A stretch of 25,240 nucleotides of DNA from Syntrophomonas_B sp035447945. GTDB lineage: Bacteria; Bacillota; Syntrophomonadia; Syntrophomonadales; Syntrophomonadaceae. Both the position numbers and the translations under genes were made by a program. Below the pieces are notes generated by a model that saw only the letters and a list, made by a program, of their open reading frames with translations, was not told the origin of the DNA and ran no database searches. How positions within the stretch are numbered: position 1 is the first letter of the stretch; each line of letters opens with the position of its first letter. Location of the stretch: assembly GCA_035447945.1 (NCBI GenBank), contig DAOTHZ010000028.1, positions 1 to 25,240 of the forward strand, in the 5' to 3' direction. This document shows, one piece after another, positions 1 through 7,755 of the stretch.

Positions 1-26
1 TTTTTTCCTACTTTTACTTCGCTCAT
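1..26 (-). CDS. rpsU: 30S ribosomal protein bS21, 5' end only
   Basis: Only the first eight codons and two bases are inside the window. They read MSEVKVGK on the minus strand, starting at the ATG at 26-24. This matches the usual N-terminus of clostridial bS21, a small-subunit protein. A GGGGAGGG ribosome binding site lies just upstream, at about 32-39, and a sigma-A-like promoter lies upstream of that (71-100). Position also supports the call, because rpsU commonly follows the HIT gene in Clostridia. The rest of the gene lies beyond the left edge, so the identification rests on eight residues plus context. Confidence 0.7.
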
Positions 27-70
27 TATATCCCTCCCCTCATATGACCAGGCTATACAAGCACCTAAAT

Positions 71-100
71 ATTGTACAATCTAATCATGTTTAAAGTCAA
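71..100 (-). promoter_or_regulatory. Sigma-A-type promoter for rpsU
   Basis: On the minus strand TTGACT (95-100) is followed after 18 bases by TACAAT (71-76). Transcription would begin near 64, giving a leader of about 38 bases before the rpsU ATG. It overlaps the end of the HIT gene's downstream spacer, so rpsU probably has its own promoter in addition to any read-through. This is seen by eye only. Confidence 0.5.
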
Positions 101-102
101 GA

Positions 103-453
103 TTATTCAGGGGGCCAACCCATTTCTTTTCCGCCCAGCAAATGGTAGTGGAGATGAAAAATTGCTTGTCCTCCCCCGACACCGCAATTGTTTACCAGAC
201 GAAAGCCCTGTTCGGCAATACCCAGCGATTCAGCCAGCTGAGCAGCCAGCAACTGCAATCTGCCCAGGATTTCTATCTGTTGCTCTCCAACATGATTTAA
301 GGAGGTGATATGCATTTTGGGCATAAGCAGAAGATGGACCGGGGCCGCGGGTTCTATATCCTTGATTGCAATCAAGTAATCATCCTGATAGACGATTTCC
401 GACGGGATTTCCCCGTTGATAATCCTGCAGAACAAGCAATCTGTTTGGCTCAC
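103..453 (-). CDS. hinT: HIT-family (histidine triad) nucleotide-binding protein, HinT-like
   Basis: A 116-residue HIT-domain protein, presumably a purine nucleoside phosphoramidate/AMP-lysine hydrolase of the HinT type acting in the cytoplasm. The triad is visible near the C-terminus as HLHYHLLGG (His100, His102, His104), preceded by NNCGVGGGQ. An N-terminal CLFC pair (Cys6, Cys9) plus His40 fits the zinc site of many bacterial HinT proteins. The open frame extends upstream to 579, but the start chosen is GTG at 453: GGAGGTG lies five bases before it, and the extension has no HIT-like content. The gene follows the acyl-CoA dehydrogenase pair by 131 bases and precedes rpsU. Only weak -10-like sequences (for example TAAAAT) are visible upstream. 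Confidence 0.93.
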   Translation of the reverse strand: MSQTDCLFCRIINGEIPSEIVYQDDYLIAIKDIEPAAPVHLLLMPKMHITSLNHVGEQQIEILGRLQLLAAQLAESLGIAEQGFRLVNNCGVGGGQAIFHLHYHLLGGKEMGWPPE

Positions 454-584
454 AGCTTTCACCTCCTCAATGCTGGATAGCGTTCTTGACAATAAATCCG
501 TATAACCTATTTTATCAGAATTTCTAATAATACTAAATGTATTTTTACATCCCGGAGCGACTGTCTTTCTGCCTGGCAAAAACC

Positions 585-1757
585 CTACAGCTGCTGGGAT
601 ACGACCTGCTTGTGCAGGTGTTCGCTGCCGGCGATGGCTGACAACATTTGGGCGTCACGCAGATATTTTTCCGCCGGATGGCCGACGGTAAATCCCATCC
701 GGCCGATGATCTCCACCGCCTGGAAGGTCGTCCACTGGGCTACACGCGTGGCGTAGATTTTGGACATGTATGCGGCCCGGGAATAGTTGTCGTCTGTATC
801 AACATAATGGGCGGCGCGCATTACGGCCAGTCTGGCAGCATCAATTTCGGTTGACATATCCACCAGGGTAGAACTGACATATTGGTTCACGGTGGAGTTG
901 CGGTTCAACATCTGGTTGGTGCGCACCACCTGCAAGGTTAATTCGTACGCAGCCCGGGCAATCCCGACACCAATCGCAGCCACCAAAGGCATGTTGCGGT
1001 CAAAAATCTGGGTGAACAGAAAATACCCGCTGCCATCCCGTCCAATTCTGTATTCCAGCGGAATACGGACATCCCGAAAGGCCAACTGCACCGTGTGACT
1101 GGAACGCATGCCTACTTTATTTAAAACCCGGTTGGTTTCCAGACCCGGAGTCCTGCCCGGCACCAGATACATTTGCAGATGCGACTTTTGTTTGGATTCC
1201 TTGCTCCTTGCCAACACGGCAACAAAATCCGAAGCGCCTCCGTTCATGACAAAGTCTTTGATGCCGTTGAGGGTAATCTGCCCGTCCTGCGCTTCAGCTG
1301 TCGTGGTAATCCGGGTAATATCCTCGCGGGGACGGCTGCTGCGATCCAGGTCATGTTCGGGTGTGATCTCACTAATCGCCAGACATGCCAGGTGCGGTCG
1401 TGACTTGCACAAATCGGGCAGAAATTGCTCCTTCAATGCATCGCTGCCAGCAATCAGCAACGGGGTAAGCGCATACATGTTCATCACCACAATTGCAGCT
1501 GCCCCTGCACAGCCCAGGGCAATTTCCTCGATGATGGAGGTAGCCGCCATCATGCTTAATTCTCTGCCTCCATATTCTTTGGGCACAATGGGGGCCAGCA
1601 AATTCATTTTTGCCAGATACTCCGGTATCTTCCAATCTACCTTGTCATCCCCGACGCGATCCAAGTAAGCTCCGCGTTCAGCGATTTTGCTGATGGACAG
1701 CTCATGCACCTCGCGAATGAGCTGGTTTTCTTCTTTGCTTAAGGTAAAAGCAGCCAT
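585..1757 (-). CDS. Divergent acyl-CoA dehydrogenase-like flavoprotein (paralogue 1)
   Basis: A 390-residue protein with the full acyl-CoA dehydrogenase fold order: N-terminal helical domain with KEYGGRELS, middle beta domain with LNGIKDFVMNG, and C-terminal helical domain ending LRDAQMLSAIAGSEHLHK. It should bind FAD and an acyl-CoA thioester. Key motifs are degenerate. The usual TEPxAGSD segment reads SEITPEHDLD. The residue equivalent to the medium-chain enzyme's catalytic Glu376 is Ala376 (I-A-G-S-E). The alternative long-chain/isovaleryl position, just after IFDR, is Asn. It may therefore not be a conventional dehydrogenase, or may work as the non-catalytic half of a heteromer with the next gene upstream. 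The ATG has AGGAAGGAG seven bases upstream. It lies 29 bases after paralogue 2, in one operon. Confidence 0.85.
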   Translation of the reverse strand: MAAFTLSKEENQLIREVHELSISKIAERGAYLDRVGDDKVDWKIPEYLAKMNLLAPIVPKEYGGRELSMMAATSIIEEIALGCAGAAAIVVMNMYALTPLLIAGSDALKEQFLPDLCKSRPHLACLAISEITPEHDLDRSSRPREDITRITTTAEAQDGQITLNGIKDFVMNGGASDFVAVLARSKESKQKSHLQMYLVPGRTPGLETNRVLNKVGMRSSHTVQLAFRDVRIPLEYRIGRDGSGYFLFTQIFDRNMPLVAAIGVGIARAAYELTLQVVRTNQMLNRNSTVNQYVSSTLVDMSTEIDAARLAVMRAAHYVDTDDNYSRAAYMSKIYATRVAQWTTFQAVEIIGRMGFTVGHPAEKYLRDAQMLSAIAGSEHLHKQVVSQQL

Positions 1758-1786
1758 TGCTTTGCTCCTTCCTGTTCATCAATGAT

Positions 1787-2956
1787 TTATAACTGGGCAG
1801 CTATCAGCGATTTATGGAACTGCTCACTTCCATCAATGATTGAAAGCATTTCCGCATCCCGCAAATAAATCTCAGACGGATAGCCTTTGACATAAGCCCT
1901 TCCTCCAACAATCTCCATGGCTTTGCTGCTGATATCATGCGCAGCTCGGGTGGATAGAATCTTGGCTTTGGAGGACGCCTGGGAACTGTCCAATTCCTGG
2001 TCAATCAGCCAACTGGCCAGATAGACACTTTGACGGGCAGCATTCAATTGAGCTGCCATGTCAACCAGGGCAAAACTGATGGCGGTTTCCTCGAAACTGG
2101 GACGGCCCATAATATAACGTTTCTTCGCGATAGCCAGCGCCGTTTCATACGCTGCCCGGGCAACGCCCAGCGACATGGCACCGACATAGGGTACCATACG
2201 ATCAAGGTTTTGCATAAAAATCAAAAAGCCGCTGCCCGGTTTGCCGACAATATACCGGGGCTCGACTTTCACATTTTCAAAAATAACTTCGCATGAATTG
2301 CAGTATTTTAAACCTATTTTTTGTCGGACCGCGCCGGTACGAATACCTGGCAATGACAGCGGAATGACTACGATCTGCAGTCCGGTTTTTTTCTCAGGTC
2401 CGTCCAGGGTAACCAGAAGGGTAATAAAACTTGCCACCTGGCCGTTTAATACATAATCCTTGAACCCGTTCAAAATCAGGCAACCTTCCTGCCAGAATCC
2501 GGTTACCGAGGAGTTGATGATTTCTATCTGGGCGTTTTCCACCAGTATATTCAGGTTGGGACGATTTTCGGTCATTGCCAGCGAACCCAGGCATGCTTTT
2601 CCGCTGGTCAGCAGGGGTAATACTTCCTGCCGCTGGGTTTCGGTTCCGGAAGTCACCAACGGACTTACGGCATGCATGTTGGCCACGGCGGAGGCCGCAA
2701 CTCCGGCACAGGCTACCGCAATTTCCTCCACAATCATGGCAGCGCTTAGATGGCTTAACCCCCGGCCTCCATATTCAGGCGATATACTGGGGGCAAGCAA
2801 ATTGTGTTCGGCTAACAGATCGATGGCTGACCAGTCGAAATTTTCATTTCCCTGGGCATCATAGACAACCGCTTTGGGCGCAATTTCCTGACGGACCAAA
2901 TCGCGCACCATCATCACCAGGTCCCGATCCTGAGCGGAGATCGTACTTCTAAACAT
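1787..2956 (-). CDS. Divergent acyl-CoA dehydrogenase-like flavoprotein (paralogue 2)
   Basis: A 389-residue paralogue of the downstream gene, sharing the same blocks (SPEYGGRGLS, EEIAVACAG, LNGFKDYVLNG, LRDAEMLSIIDGSEQFHK). It too has the complete three-domain acyl-CoA dehydrogenase architecture. The signature TEPxAGSD is replaced by TENRPNLN. At the position of the usual catalytic glutamate there is Asp375 (I-D-G-S-E), so an acidic residue is kept here but lost in paralogue 1. The alternative base position after NLDR is Met. AGGAGG seven bases before the ATG overlaps the stop of the XRE regulator gene, which ends 11 bases upstream, so the three genes are very likely co-transcribed and translationally coupled. 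The substrate is unknown. Confidence 0.87.
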   Translation of the reverse strand: MFRSTISAQDRDLVMMVRDLVRQEIAPKAVVYDAQGNENFDWSAIDLLAEHNLLAPSISPEYGGRGLSHLSAAMIVEEIAVACAGVAASAVANMHAVSPLVTSGTETQRQEVLPLLTSGKACLGSLAMTENRPNLNILVENAQIEIINSSVTGFWQEGCLILNGFKDYVLNGQVASFITLLVTLDGPEKKTGLQIVVIPLSLPGIRTGAVRQKIGLKYCNSCEVIFENVKVEPRYIVGKPGSGFLIFMQNLDRMVPYVGAMSLGVARAAYETALAIAKKRYIMGRPSFEETAISFALVDMAAQLNAARQSVYLASWLIDQELDSSQASSKAKILSTRAAHDISSKAMEIVGGRAYVKGYPSEIYLRDAEMLSIIDGSEQFHKSLIAAQL

Positions 2957-2967
2957 ATCATGTCCTC

Positions 2968-3330
2968 CTAGTTGCTACGAGTCTTTTGCCAGATGATATA
3001 ATCCATTACGGAACGCCTCCGCTCCCGCGGAAGTGTATAAAGCGTATTGATAATCTGCAGCAGTTCCTGATCATCATCTTCCGAACTGGCAATATGATTG
3101 ACCGCCGGCGTTTCTGTATGACTGGAGGAACTCTCCATGAAATACTCGATCGGCTTGTCTAAAAGCTCAGCAATATTTTCCAGCTGAGTAAGATACAAAC
3201 GACGTTTGCCTTTTTCATAATTGGACAGCGTTGATTGTGCACATCCCAACATGTTGGCCAGCTGTTCCTGGCTTAGACCGGCTTCCTCCCGCGCCAGCTG
3301 AAGTTTTTTCCCAATCTCCTTAAATCCCAT
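2968..3330 (-). CDS. XRE-family helix-turn-helix transcriptional regulator
   Basis: A 120-residue DNA-binding protein. A Cro/CI-type helix-turn-helix occupies about residues 8-60, with the recognition region SQEQLANMLGCAQSTLSNYEKG. The C-terminal half is acidic then basic (SSEDDDQELLQI and LPRERRRSVMDYI) and probably serves for dimerisation. There are no visible metal- or ligand-binding motifs. The ATG at 3330 is preferred over an upstream TTG at 3372, because AAAGGGG lies eight bases before it and the extension does not look like part of the domain. It is the first gene of the cassette with the two acyl-CoA dehydrogenases, so it probably regulates them or itself. This role is inferred from position only. 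No clear promoter or operator was found in the 65 bases upstream. Confidence 0.9.
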   Translation of the reverse strand: MGFKEIGKKLQLAREEAGLSQEQLANMLGCAQSTLSNYEKGKRRLYLTQLENIAELLDKPIEYFMESSSSHTETPAVNHIASSEDDDQELLQIINTLYTLPRERRRSVMDYIIWQKTRSN

Positions 3331-3395
3331 GGAGCGAACCCCTTTCAATTGTTGTAGAATAATTGCTCTCAATCCTGATTAAAATAAGTATTCAG

Positions 3396-4715
3396 TTATT
3401 GTGGCGGCTCTATGCATATATTTCCCCTTAATCCAGTGGAATCAGCAGAAGCGATTTCAACTGCCACTGACTGCCCGCACAAATCATGATCTGATTGGAC
3501 CGTTACTTCCAAATAATTATCAGTCAGTCCTATATATTTATCTTTACCTGATTTTTCTTCGACAAGCAAGTCAAATCGTTGCCCCAGAAAGCATTTGGCA
3601 AATGCCAGCTTCTTGTTTCTCGCTATTTCGAGCAGTTTTTCGCTGCGTTGATTTTTTTTTGGTTCAGGGATCTGCCCGGATAATTCTGCTGCTTTGGTTC
3701 CCTTGCGCCGCGAATATTTAAAAACATGTAAATCCACCAAAGGCAACTCCCCGATCAATTCGAGGGTATCCTGAAAATCGCTGTCCGTTTCTTCTGGAAA
3801 TCCTACCATAACATCGGTTGTAAAAGCCATCCCGGGAATACGATCAGCCGCTGTCCGGATCAACTTCCGGTAATCATCACGGTGATAACGTCGCCCCATG
3901 GCTTGGAGCACTTTGTTGCTGCCGCTCTGCAACGGGATATGCAAATGTCTGCACATGCGCTGATCAGCTGCGACGAGGGACAGCAAGCTGTCATCGACTT
4001 CCAATGGTTCGATGGAGCTTAGCCGGATCCGATATGTACCGGCGATTTCCTCTAAAATGGCGTTCACCAGACGACTGAGGGTCCAGCCCGGCAAATCTAT
4101 TCCATAAAATCCGGTATGGATACCGGTCAACACGATTTCCTTGTAACCAAGACGGATGAGCTGTTCAACTTCCTGCAAAACCACAGCCGGTTGCTTGCTT
4201 CTGACCGGCCCCCGGGCCATCGGCACAATACAGTAGCTGCAAAAACTCTGGCAACCGTCCTGGATTTTTACAAAAGCCCGGGTGCGCTGATGCTGGCAAT
4301 GGTATAAAATCTTCTGGGGCTGGTCTTCCCGCCGGATGGGGTTGACGATGATTTGCTGATCAGATCGGTGCTGCCGCAAATAATCTTCAATCAGCGATGC
4401 CAGATTATGCTTGTCGCGATTGCCAACCACCAGTTTAACGCCTTCAATGGCGGCCAGTTGGGCGGGATCAACCTGGGCGACACATCCAGTCGCAACCACC
4501 AGTGCACCTGGGTTACGACGCACGGCTCTCCTGACCATGGCCCGTGATTTACGGTCGCTGACATGGGTCACAGTACAACTGTTGATCACATAGATATCGG
4601 CGATCTCATGAAAATCCACCACCTCATAACCACGGTGACTGAAATCCTCGATTAAGCCTTCGGTATCAACCTGGTTGACTTTGCAGCCCAAGGTATGGAA
4701 TGCGATTTTTTTCAT
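3396..4715 (-). CDS. mtaB: tRNA (t6A37) C2-methylthiotransferase
   Basis: A 439-residue radical-SAM methylthiotransferase that converts t6A at position 37 of ANN-decoding tRNAs to ms2t6A. Three parts are visible. The N-terminal UPF0004 domain carries its cluster cysteines Cys11 (LGCKVNQ), Cys47 (NSCTVT) and Cys78 (TGCVAQ). The radical-SAM domain has CxxxCxxC at Cys155, Cys159 and Cys162 (CQSFCSYC). A C-terminal TRAM-like RNA-binding region follows, from about residue 375. HTLGCKVNQ at the N-terminus points to MtaB rather than MiaB or RimO. It lies 46 bases after rsmE at the tail of the heat-shock operon, where mtaB is also found in Bacillus (yqeV). The ATG has an AGGAT-type binding site. Confidence 0.95.
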   Translation of the reverse strand: MKKIAFHTLGCKVNQVDTEGLIEDFSHRGYEVVDFHEIADIYVINSCTVTHVSDRKSRAMVRRAVRRNPGALVVATGCVAQVDPAQLAAIEGVKLVVGNRDKHNLASLIEDYLRQHRSDQQIIVNPIRREDQPQKILYHCQHQRTRAFVKIQDGCQSFCSYCIVPMARGPVRSKQPAVVLQEVEQLIRLGYKEIVLTGIHTGFYGIDLPGWTLSRLVNAILEEIAGTYRIRLSSIEPLEVDDSLLSLVAADQRMCRHLHIPLQSGSNKVLQAMGRRYHRDDYRKLIRTAADRIPGMAFTTDVMVGFPEETDSDFQDTLELIGELPLVDLHVFKYSRRKGTKAAELSGQIPEPKKNQRSEKLLEIARNKKLAFAKCFLGQRFDLLVEEKSGKDKYIGLTDNYLEVTVQSDHDLCGQSVAVEIASADSTGLRGNICIEPPQ

Positions 4716-4761
4716 GCTTTATCCTGCTTCATCTTGTTTGTCCCGTTTATCCTGTCCAATT

Positions 4762-5511
4762 TCAACCCAGATCAGCCAGTTCATACAACACGATGGTCAA
4801 GGCGGCCAATCCAGCCGTTTCGGTGCGCAGTATGCGCGGTCCCAGTCCGGCAGTCATCACTCCCTGGGAACGGGCCTGTTCTACCTCGGTTTCAGCAAAA
4901 CCGCCTTCCGGACCAATGATTAAAAAAAGCTCCTGTTCCCCCAACAGGTAAGGGCACTTCTCCTTCAGCAATTCCTTGAACCCTTGTTGCTTTTCGTTTT
5001 CATAGAGCATAATCGCTGGTTGGGCATCAATAATCTCCAGCATGGACGCCAAAGAAAGCGGCGGATACACCTCGGGAATACGGTTGCGGCGGCACTGCTT
5101 GCAAGCCTCACGGGCAATCACCCGCCATCTCTCCTGTTTTTTCAGGGCTCGCTCTTTCTCCAGCTTCACCACCGCATGTTGGCTGCTCAACGGGTAGATG
5201 GCATCCACGCCCAGTTCAACCGCTTTTTGAATAATAAAATCCATTTTATCGCCTTTGGCGATACCCTGTACCAGTTTTACCCGCATGACAGGTTCATCGC
5301 CAACCGGCAGCCTGCGGATGATTTCCCCCTCAGCCTGCCCGGCCACCACCCGGCTTAAAACAACTTCATATTCCCGCCCTAATCCGTCAAAAACCATAAT
5401 CCGATCTCCAGGAACAAAGCGCAGGACCTTTTCTATATGGCGGCTCTGCTCCTGATCCAGACGGACTTGATTCCCCTTGATTTCCTGCGGATTTACGTAA
5501 AAACGATGCAT
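4762..5511 (-). CDS. rsmE: 16S rRNA (uracil1498-N3)-methyltransferase
   Basis: A 249-residue SPOUT-class methyltransferase that methylates N3 of U1498 in 16S rRNA using S-adenosylmethionine. The N-terminal PUA-like part starts MHRFYVNP and continues with the typical HIEKVLRF...GD segment. The C-terminal trefoil-knot SAM-binding part shows IGPEGGFAETEVE and LGPRILRTETA. The start at 5511 is chosen because GGGAGG lies about eight to ten bases upstream and the protein then has normal family length. A longer frame to 5571 would run into prmA. It follows prmA by 29 bases, the same prmA-rsmE order as yqeT-yqeU in Bacillus. Confidence 0.95.
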   Translation of the reverse strand: MHRFYVNPQEIKGNQVRLDQEQSRHIEKVLRFVPGDRIMVFDGLGREYEVVLSRVVAGQAEGEIIRRLPVGDEPVMRVKLVQGIAKGDKMDFIIQKAVELGVDAIYPLSSQHAVVKLEKERALKKQERWRVIAREACKQCRRNRIPEVYPPLSLASMLEIIDAQPAIMLYENEKQQGFKELLKEKCPYLLGEQELFLIIGPEGGFAETEVEQARSQGVMTAGLGPRILRTETAGLAALTIVLYELADLG

Positions 5512-5540
5512 ATTGGTTGGCTTTCCTCCCGGGAAAACGT

Positions 5541-6461
5541 CTATTGCCTGCGGGCAGCGATCCCCATCCATTCATTCTCCTGTAATACCCGGTCAATGAT
5601 GAAACCATGGTCTTCCAACTGTTGCCGAACTTGCGGCCAGCGGCTTTCAATAATCCCGGAACAAAACAGATACGCCCCGGCCGACAGCAACCTGGCTGCC
5701 CGGGGAATCATCAACGATACTACTTCTGCGGTGATATTGGCAAAGATATAGTCGGCTTTAAATCCGGCCAGATCTTCGGTAATATCACGTACTTCAACGG
5801 CAATGATGTCTTCCTGACGGTTCATTTGCACATTGGCCCGGGCAATTTTCACCGCCAGTTCATCAATATCCATGGCCAATACCCGGGCGGCCCCCAGCTT
5901 GGCAGCGGCGATGGCCAGAATCCCAGAGCCACAGCCAGCGTCAATGATTCTTTCGCCGCCCCGGACATGCTCATCGATGAAATGCAGACAAAACCGGGTG
6001 GAGGCATGACTGCCGGTTCCAAAAGCCATGCCCGGATCAAGCTCAATTACCATCTCACCGGGCTGGGGCGAATATTCCTCCCAGGAGGGTTTGACCACCA
6101 AACGGTCACCAACTTTAAAGCAATGGTAATATTTTTTCCATGACTCTTCCCAGTCTTCTTCCTTGACTTCATTGAGGAGCAACTGGCAAACGACGTGAAA
6201 ATTTTCTTCCACCCGGTACAATGCTTCCTGCAGTTGGGCATCTATATCGCGCGCTTCAGGAAAATAGGCTTTGACCGTGACCAAATCATGTTTCCCATAC
6301 GCAGGCAGGGCAGGAATATCGCTGGTTCCGGCGATGATTTGCCCTACATCAGAGTGAGCGGGAACAATGCTGACCCCGCCCGAACCGAGGTTGTGCAAAA
6401 TGCCGGCTACGGCTTCCACACACTGGCCTTCTGTAATAACCGCATATTCTTTCCAGTTCAA
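5541..6461 (-). CDS. prmA: Ribosomal protein L11 methyltransferase
   Basis: A 306-residue class I SAM-dependent methyltransferase that methylates ribosomal protein L11. The N-terminal substrate-recognition domain begins MNWKEYAVIT. Ahead of the catalytic domain comes LDPGMAFGTGSHAST. The SAM-binding glycine motif is DAGCGSG (residues 174-180), followed by AMDIDELAV and the catalytic-region FANITAEVV. The start codon is TTG at 6461, decided by AAGGAG seven bases upstream and by the conserved N-terminal sequence. That binding site overlaps the dnaJ stop codon, so translation is probably coupled to dnaJ. Confidence 0.95.
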   Translation of the reverse strand: MNWKEYAVITEGQCVEAVAGILHNLGSGGVSIVPAHSDVGQIIAGTSDIPALPAYGKHDLVTVKAYFPEARDIDAQLQEALYRVEENFHVVCQLLLNEVKEEDWEESWKKYYHCFKVGDRLVVKPSWEEYSPQPGEMVIELDPGMAFGTGSHASTRFCLHFIDEHVRGGERIIDAGCGSGILAIAAAKLGAARVLAMDIDELAVKIARANVQMNRQEDIIAVEVRDITEDLAGFKADYIFANITAEVVSLMIPRAARLLSAGAYLFCSGIIESRWPQVRQQLEDHGFIIDRVLQENEWMGIAARRQ

Positions 6462-6473
6462 TCGATTTCTCCT

Positions 6474-7607
6474 TTATCCCATGGCATCCTTTAATTTATT
6501 GATAATTCCTTTTTTTCCGTCTTTATTGTCATGATCATCATAAAAACCCATCAGCAATTCTTTTTGCCGCTTGGTGAGTTTGGTGGGGATCTTTATTTTC
6601 AAGTAGACTTTCAAATCACCATTGCGCTGGCCTTGCAGATGTGGAATCCCTTTCCCCTTGATGGTGAGCACATCACCCGGCTGACTGCCGGAGGGAATTT
6701 CCAGTTTATGGCTCATCCCTCCCAGCAACGGAATTTCTATTTCAGCCCCCAAAGAGGCCTGTACAAAATCAATTTCCACTTCCGTAATAAGGGTATACCC
6801 TTCACGCGCAAATTTTTCATGGGGCTGGACCACGATCATAATATAAAGGTCGCCGGAAGGACCTCCGTTGTTCCCCAGTTCGCCTTCGCCCTGCATGCGC
6901 AAACGTGCCCCGGTATCGATGCCGGCGGGGATTTTTACATTGATGGTGCGTTTCTTTTTCACTTTTCCGGTCCCTTTGCAGGCGGAACACGGTTTTTCAA
7001 TGATTTTGCCTTCACCCTGGCAGCGACTGCAGGTCTTGACCGTTTCAAAACGGCCAAAAGGCGTGCTTTGGGCACTGCGCATCTGACCCGTGCCTTTGCA
7101 TTGGGGACAGGTTTTTATGGGAGATCCTGGTTCTGCTCCATTACCTTTGCAGGTTCCACACTTTTCAACGCGATGAAGGTCGAAATCTTTTTCACTGCCA
7201 AAAACGGCTTCCTCGAAATCGATGTCCAGCCTTACTTCCCGATCGCTGCCGCGCTGCGGACCACTGCGCCTGCGTTGCCCACCGCCGCCGGCCGTTCCAA
7301 ACAGCAGATCGAAAATATCGCTAAAGCCACCCATGCCTTCACCGAATCCACCAAAGCCCCCTGCGCCGCCCCGTGTTGGATCGAAAGCATCGTGTCCGAA
7401 ACGATCATACGCCGATCGCTTTTGTTCATCGCTCAGCACTTCGTAGGCTTCGGCAACTTCTTTAAATTTGTCTGCCGCATCCTTGTCATCCTTGTTGACA
7501 TCGGGATGATATTTTTTAGCCAATTGGCGATACGCTTTTTTTAGCTGATCTGGAGTCGCATCCCGTGATACCCCCAGCACCTCATAATAATCTCGTTTAT
7601 CGGCCAT
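6474..7607 (-). CDS. dnaJ: Chaperone protein DnaJ (Hsp40)
   Basis: A 377-residue type I DnaJ, the co-chaperone that stimulates DnaK ATP hydrolysis and delivers substrates. The J domain is at residues 1-70 with HPD at 34-36. A Gly/Phe-rich linker (GGAGGFGGFGEGMGGF) follows. The zinc domain has all four CxxCxGxG repeats (CGTCKGNG, CPQCKGTG, CSRCQGEG, CSACKGTG). The C-terminal substrate-binding domain is complete. The open frame extends to 7682, but the start at 7607 (MADKRDYYEVLGV) matches the family, and AAGGTGGGG precedes it. It follows dnaK after 148 bases that contain a long inverted repeat. Confidence 0.98.
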   Translation of the reverse strand: MADKRDYYEVLGVSRDATPDQLKKAYRQLAKKYHPDVNKDDKDAADKFKEVAEAYEVLSDEQKRSAYDRFGHDAFDPTRGGAGGFGGFGEGMGGFSDIFDLLFGTAGGGGQRRRSGPQRGSDREVRLDIDFEEAVFGSEKDFDLHRVEKCGTCKGNGAEPGSPIKTCPQCKGTGQMRSAQSTPFGRFETVKTCSRCQGEGKIIEKPCSACKGTGKVKKKRTINVKIPAGIDTGARLRMQGEGELGNNGGPSGDLYIMIVVQPHEKFAREGYTLITEVEIDFVQASLGAEIEIPLLGGMSHKLEIPSGSQPGDVLTIKGKGIPHLQGQRNGDLKVYLKIKIPTKLTKRQKELLMGFYDDHDNKDGKKGIINKLKDAMG

Positions 7608-7664
7608 TCTTCCCCACCTTCCTGCCTGCCGAATACTCTTTCTGGCGCTATTCCTGAAACAGAC

Positions 7665-7724
7665 TAACACGGATTGAGCCAACCGCCGCTTGCGCTGTGG
7701 TTTTATCGATGCTCATCCGTGTTA
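7665..7724. repeat. Long imperfect inverted repeat between dnaK and dnaJ
   Basis: On the plus strand TAACACGGATTGAGC (7665-7679) is matched by GCTCATCCGTGTTA (7711-7724), with one bulged base. Inside it AACCGC (7681-7686) can pair with GTGGTT (7697-7702 region), including one G-T pair. The dnaK-dnaJ transcript could therefore fold into an extended hairpin of about 60 bases. No run of U follows in the direction of transcription, so it does not look like an intrinsic terminator. An RNA-processing, stability or attenuation element is more likely. Confidence 0.65.
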
Positions 7725-7755
7725 AACCTGATTGATCTGCAGCTATGCAACTGCT

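Noticed and set aside
486..513. TTGACA-N16-TATTTT promoter-like sequence on the plus strand
   Set aside because: No plus-strand gene lies downstream. It points into the antisense of the acyl-CoA dehydrogenase genes, in AT-rich spacer where such matches arise by chance.
454..579. N-terminal extension of the HIT gene to an ATG at 579
   Set aside because: The extension is unrelated to HIT proteins, while a GTG with an ideal GGAGGTG site gives the standard length.
1108..1668. A long plus-strand frame opposite acyl-CoA dehydrogenase paralogue 1
   Set aside because: The opposite strand encodes a recognisable full-length protein, and this frame has no domain-like content or start signals.
6531..7544. 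A 337-codon open frame on the plus strand opposite dnaJ
   Set aside because: It is antisense to a complete, clearly conserved DnaJ, has no ribosome binding site of note and has low-complexity composition mirroring the Gly-rich and Cys repeats. It is a shadow frame.
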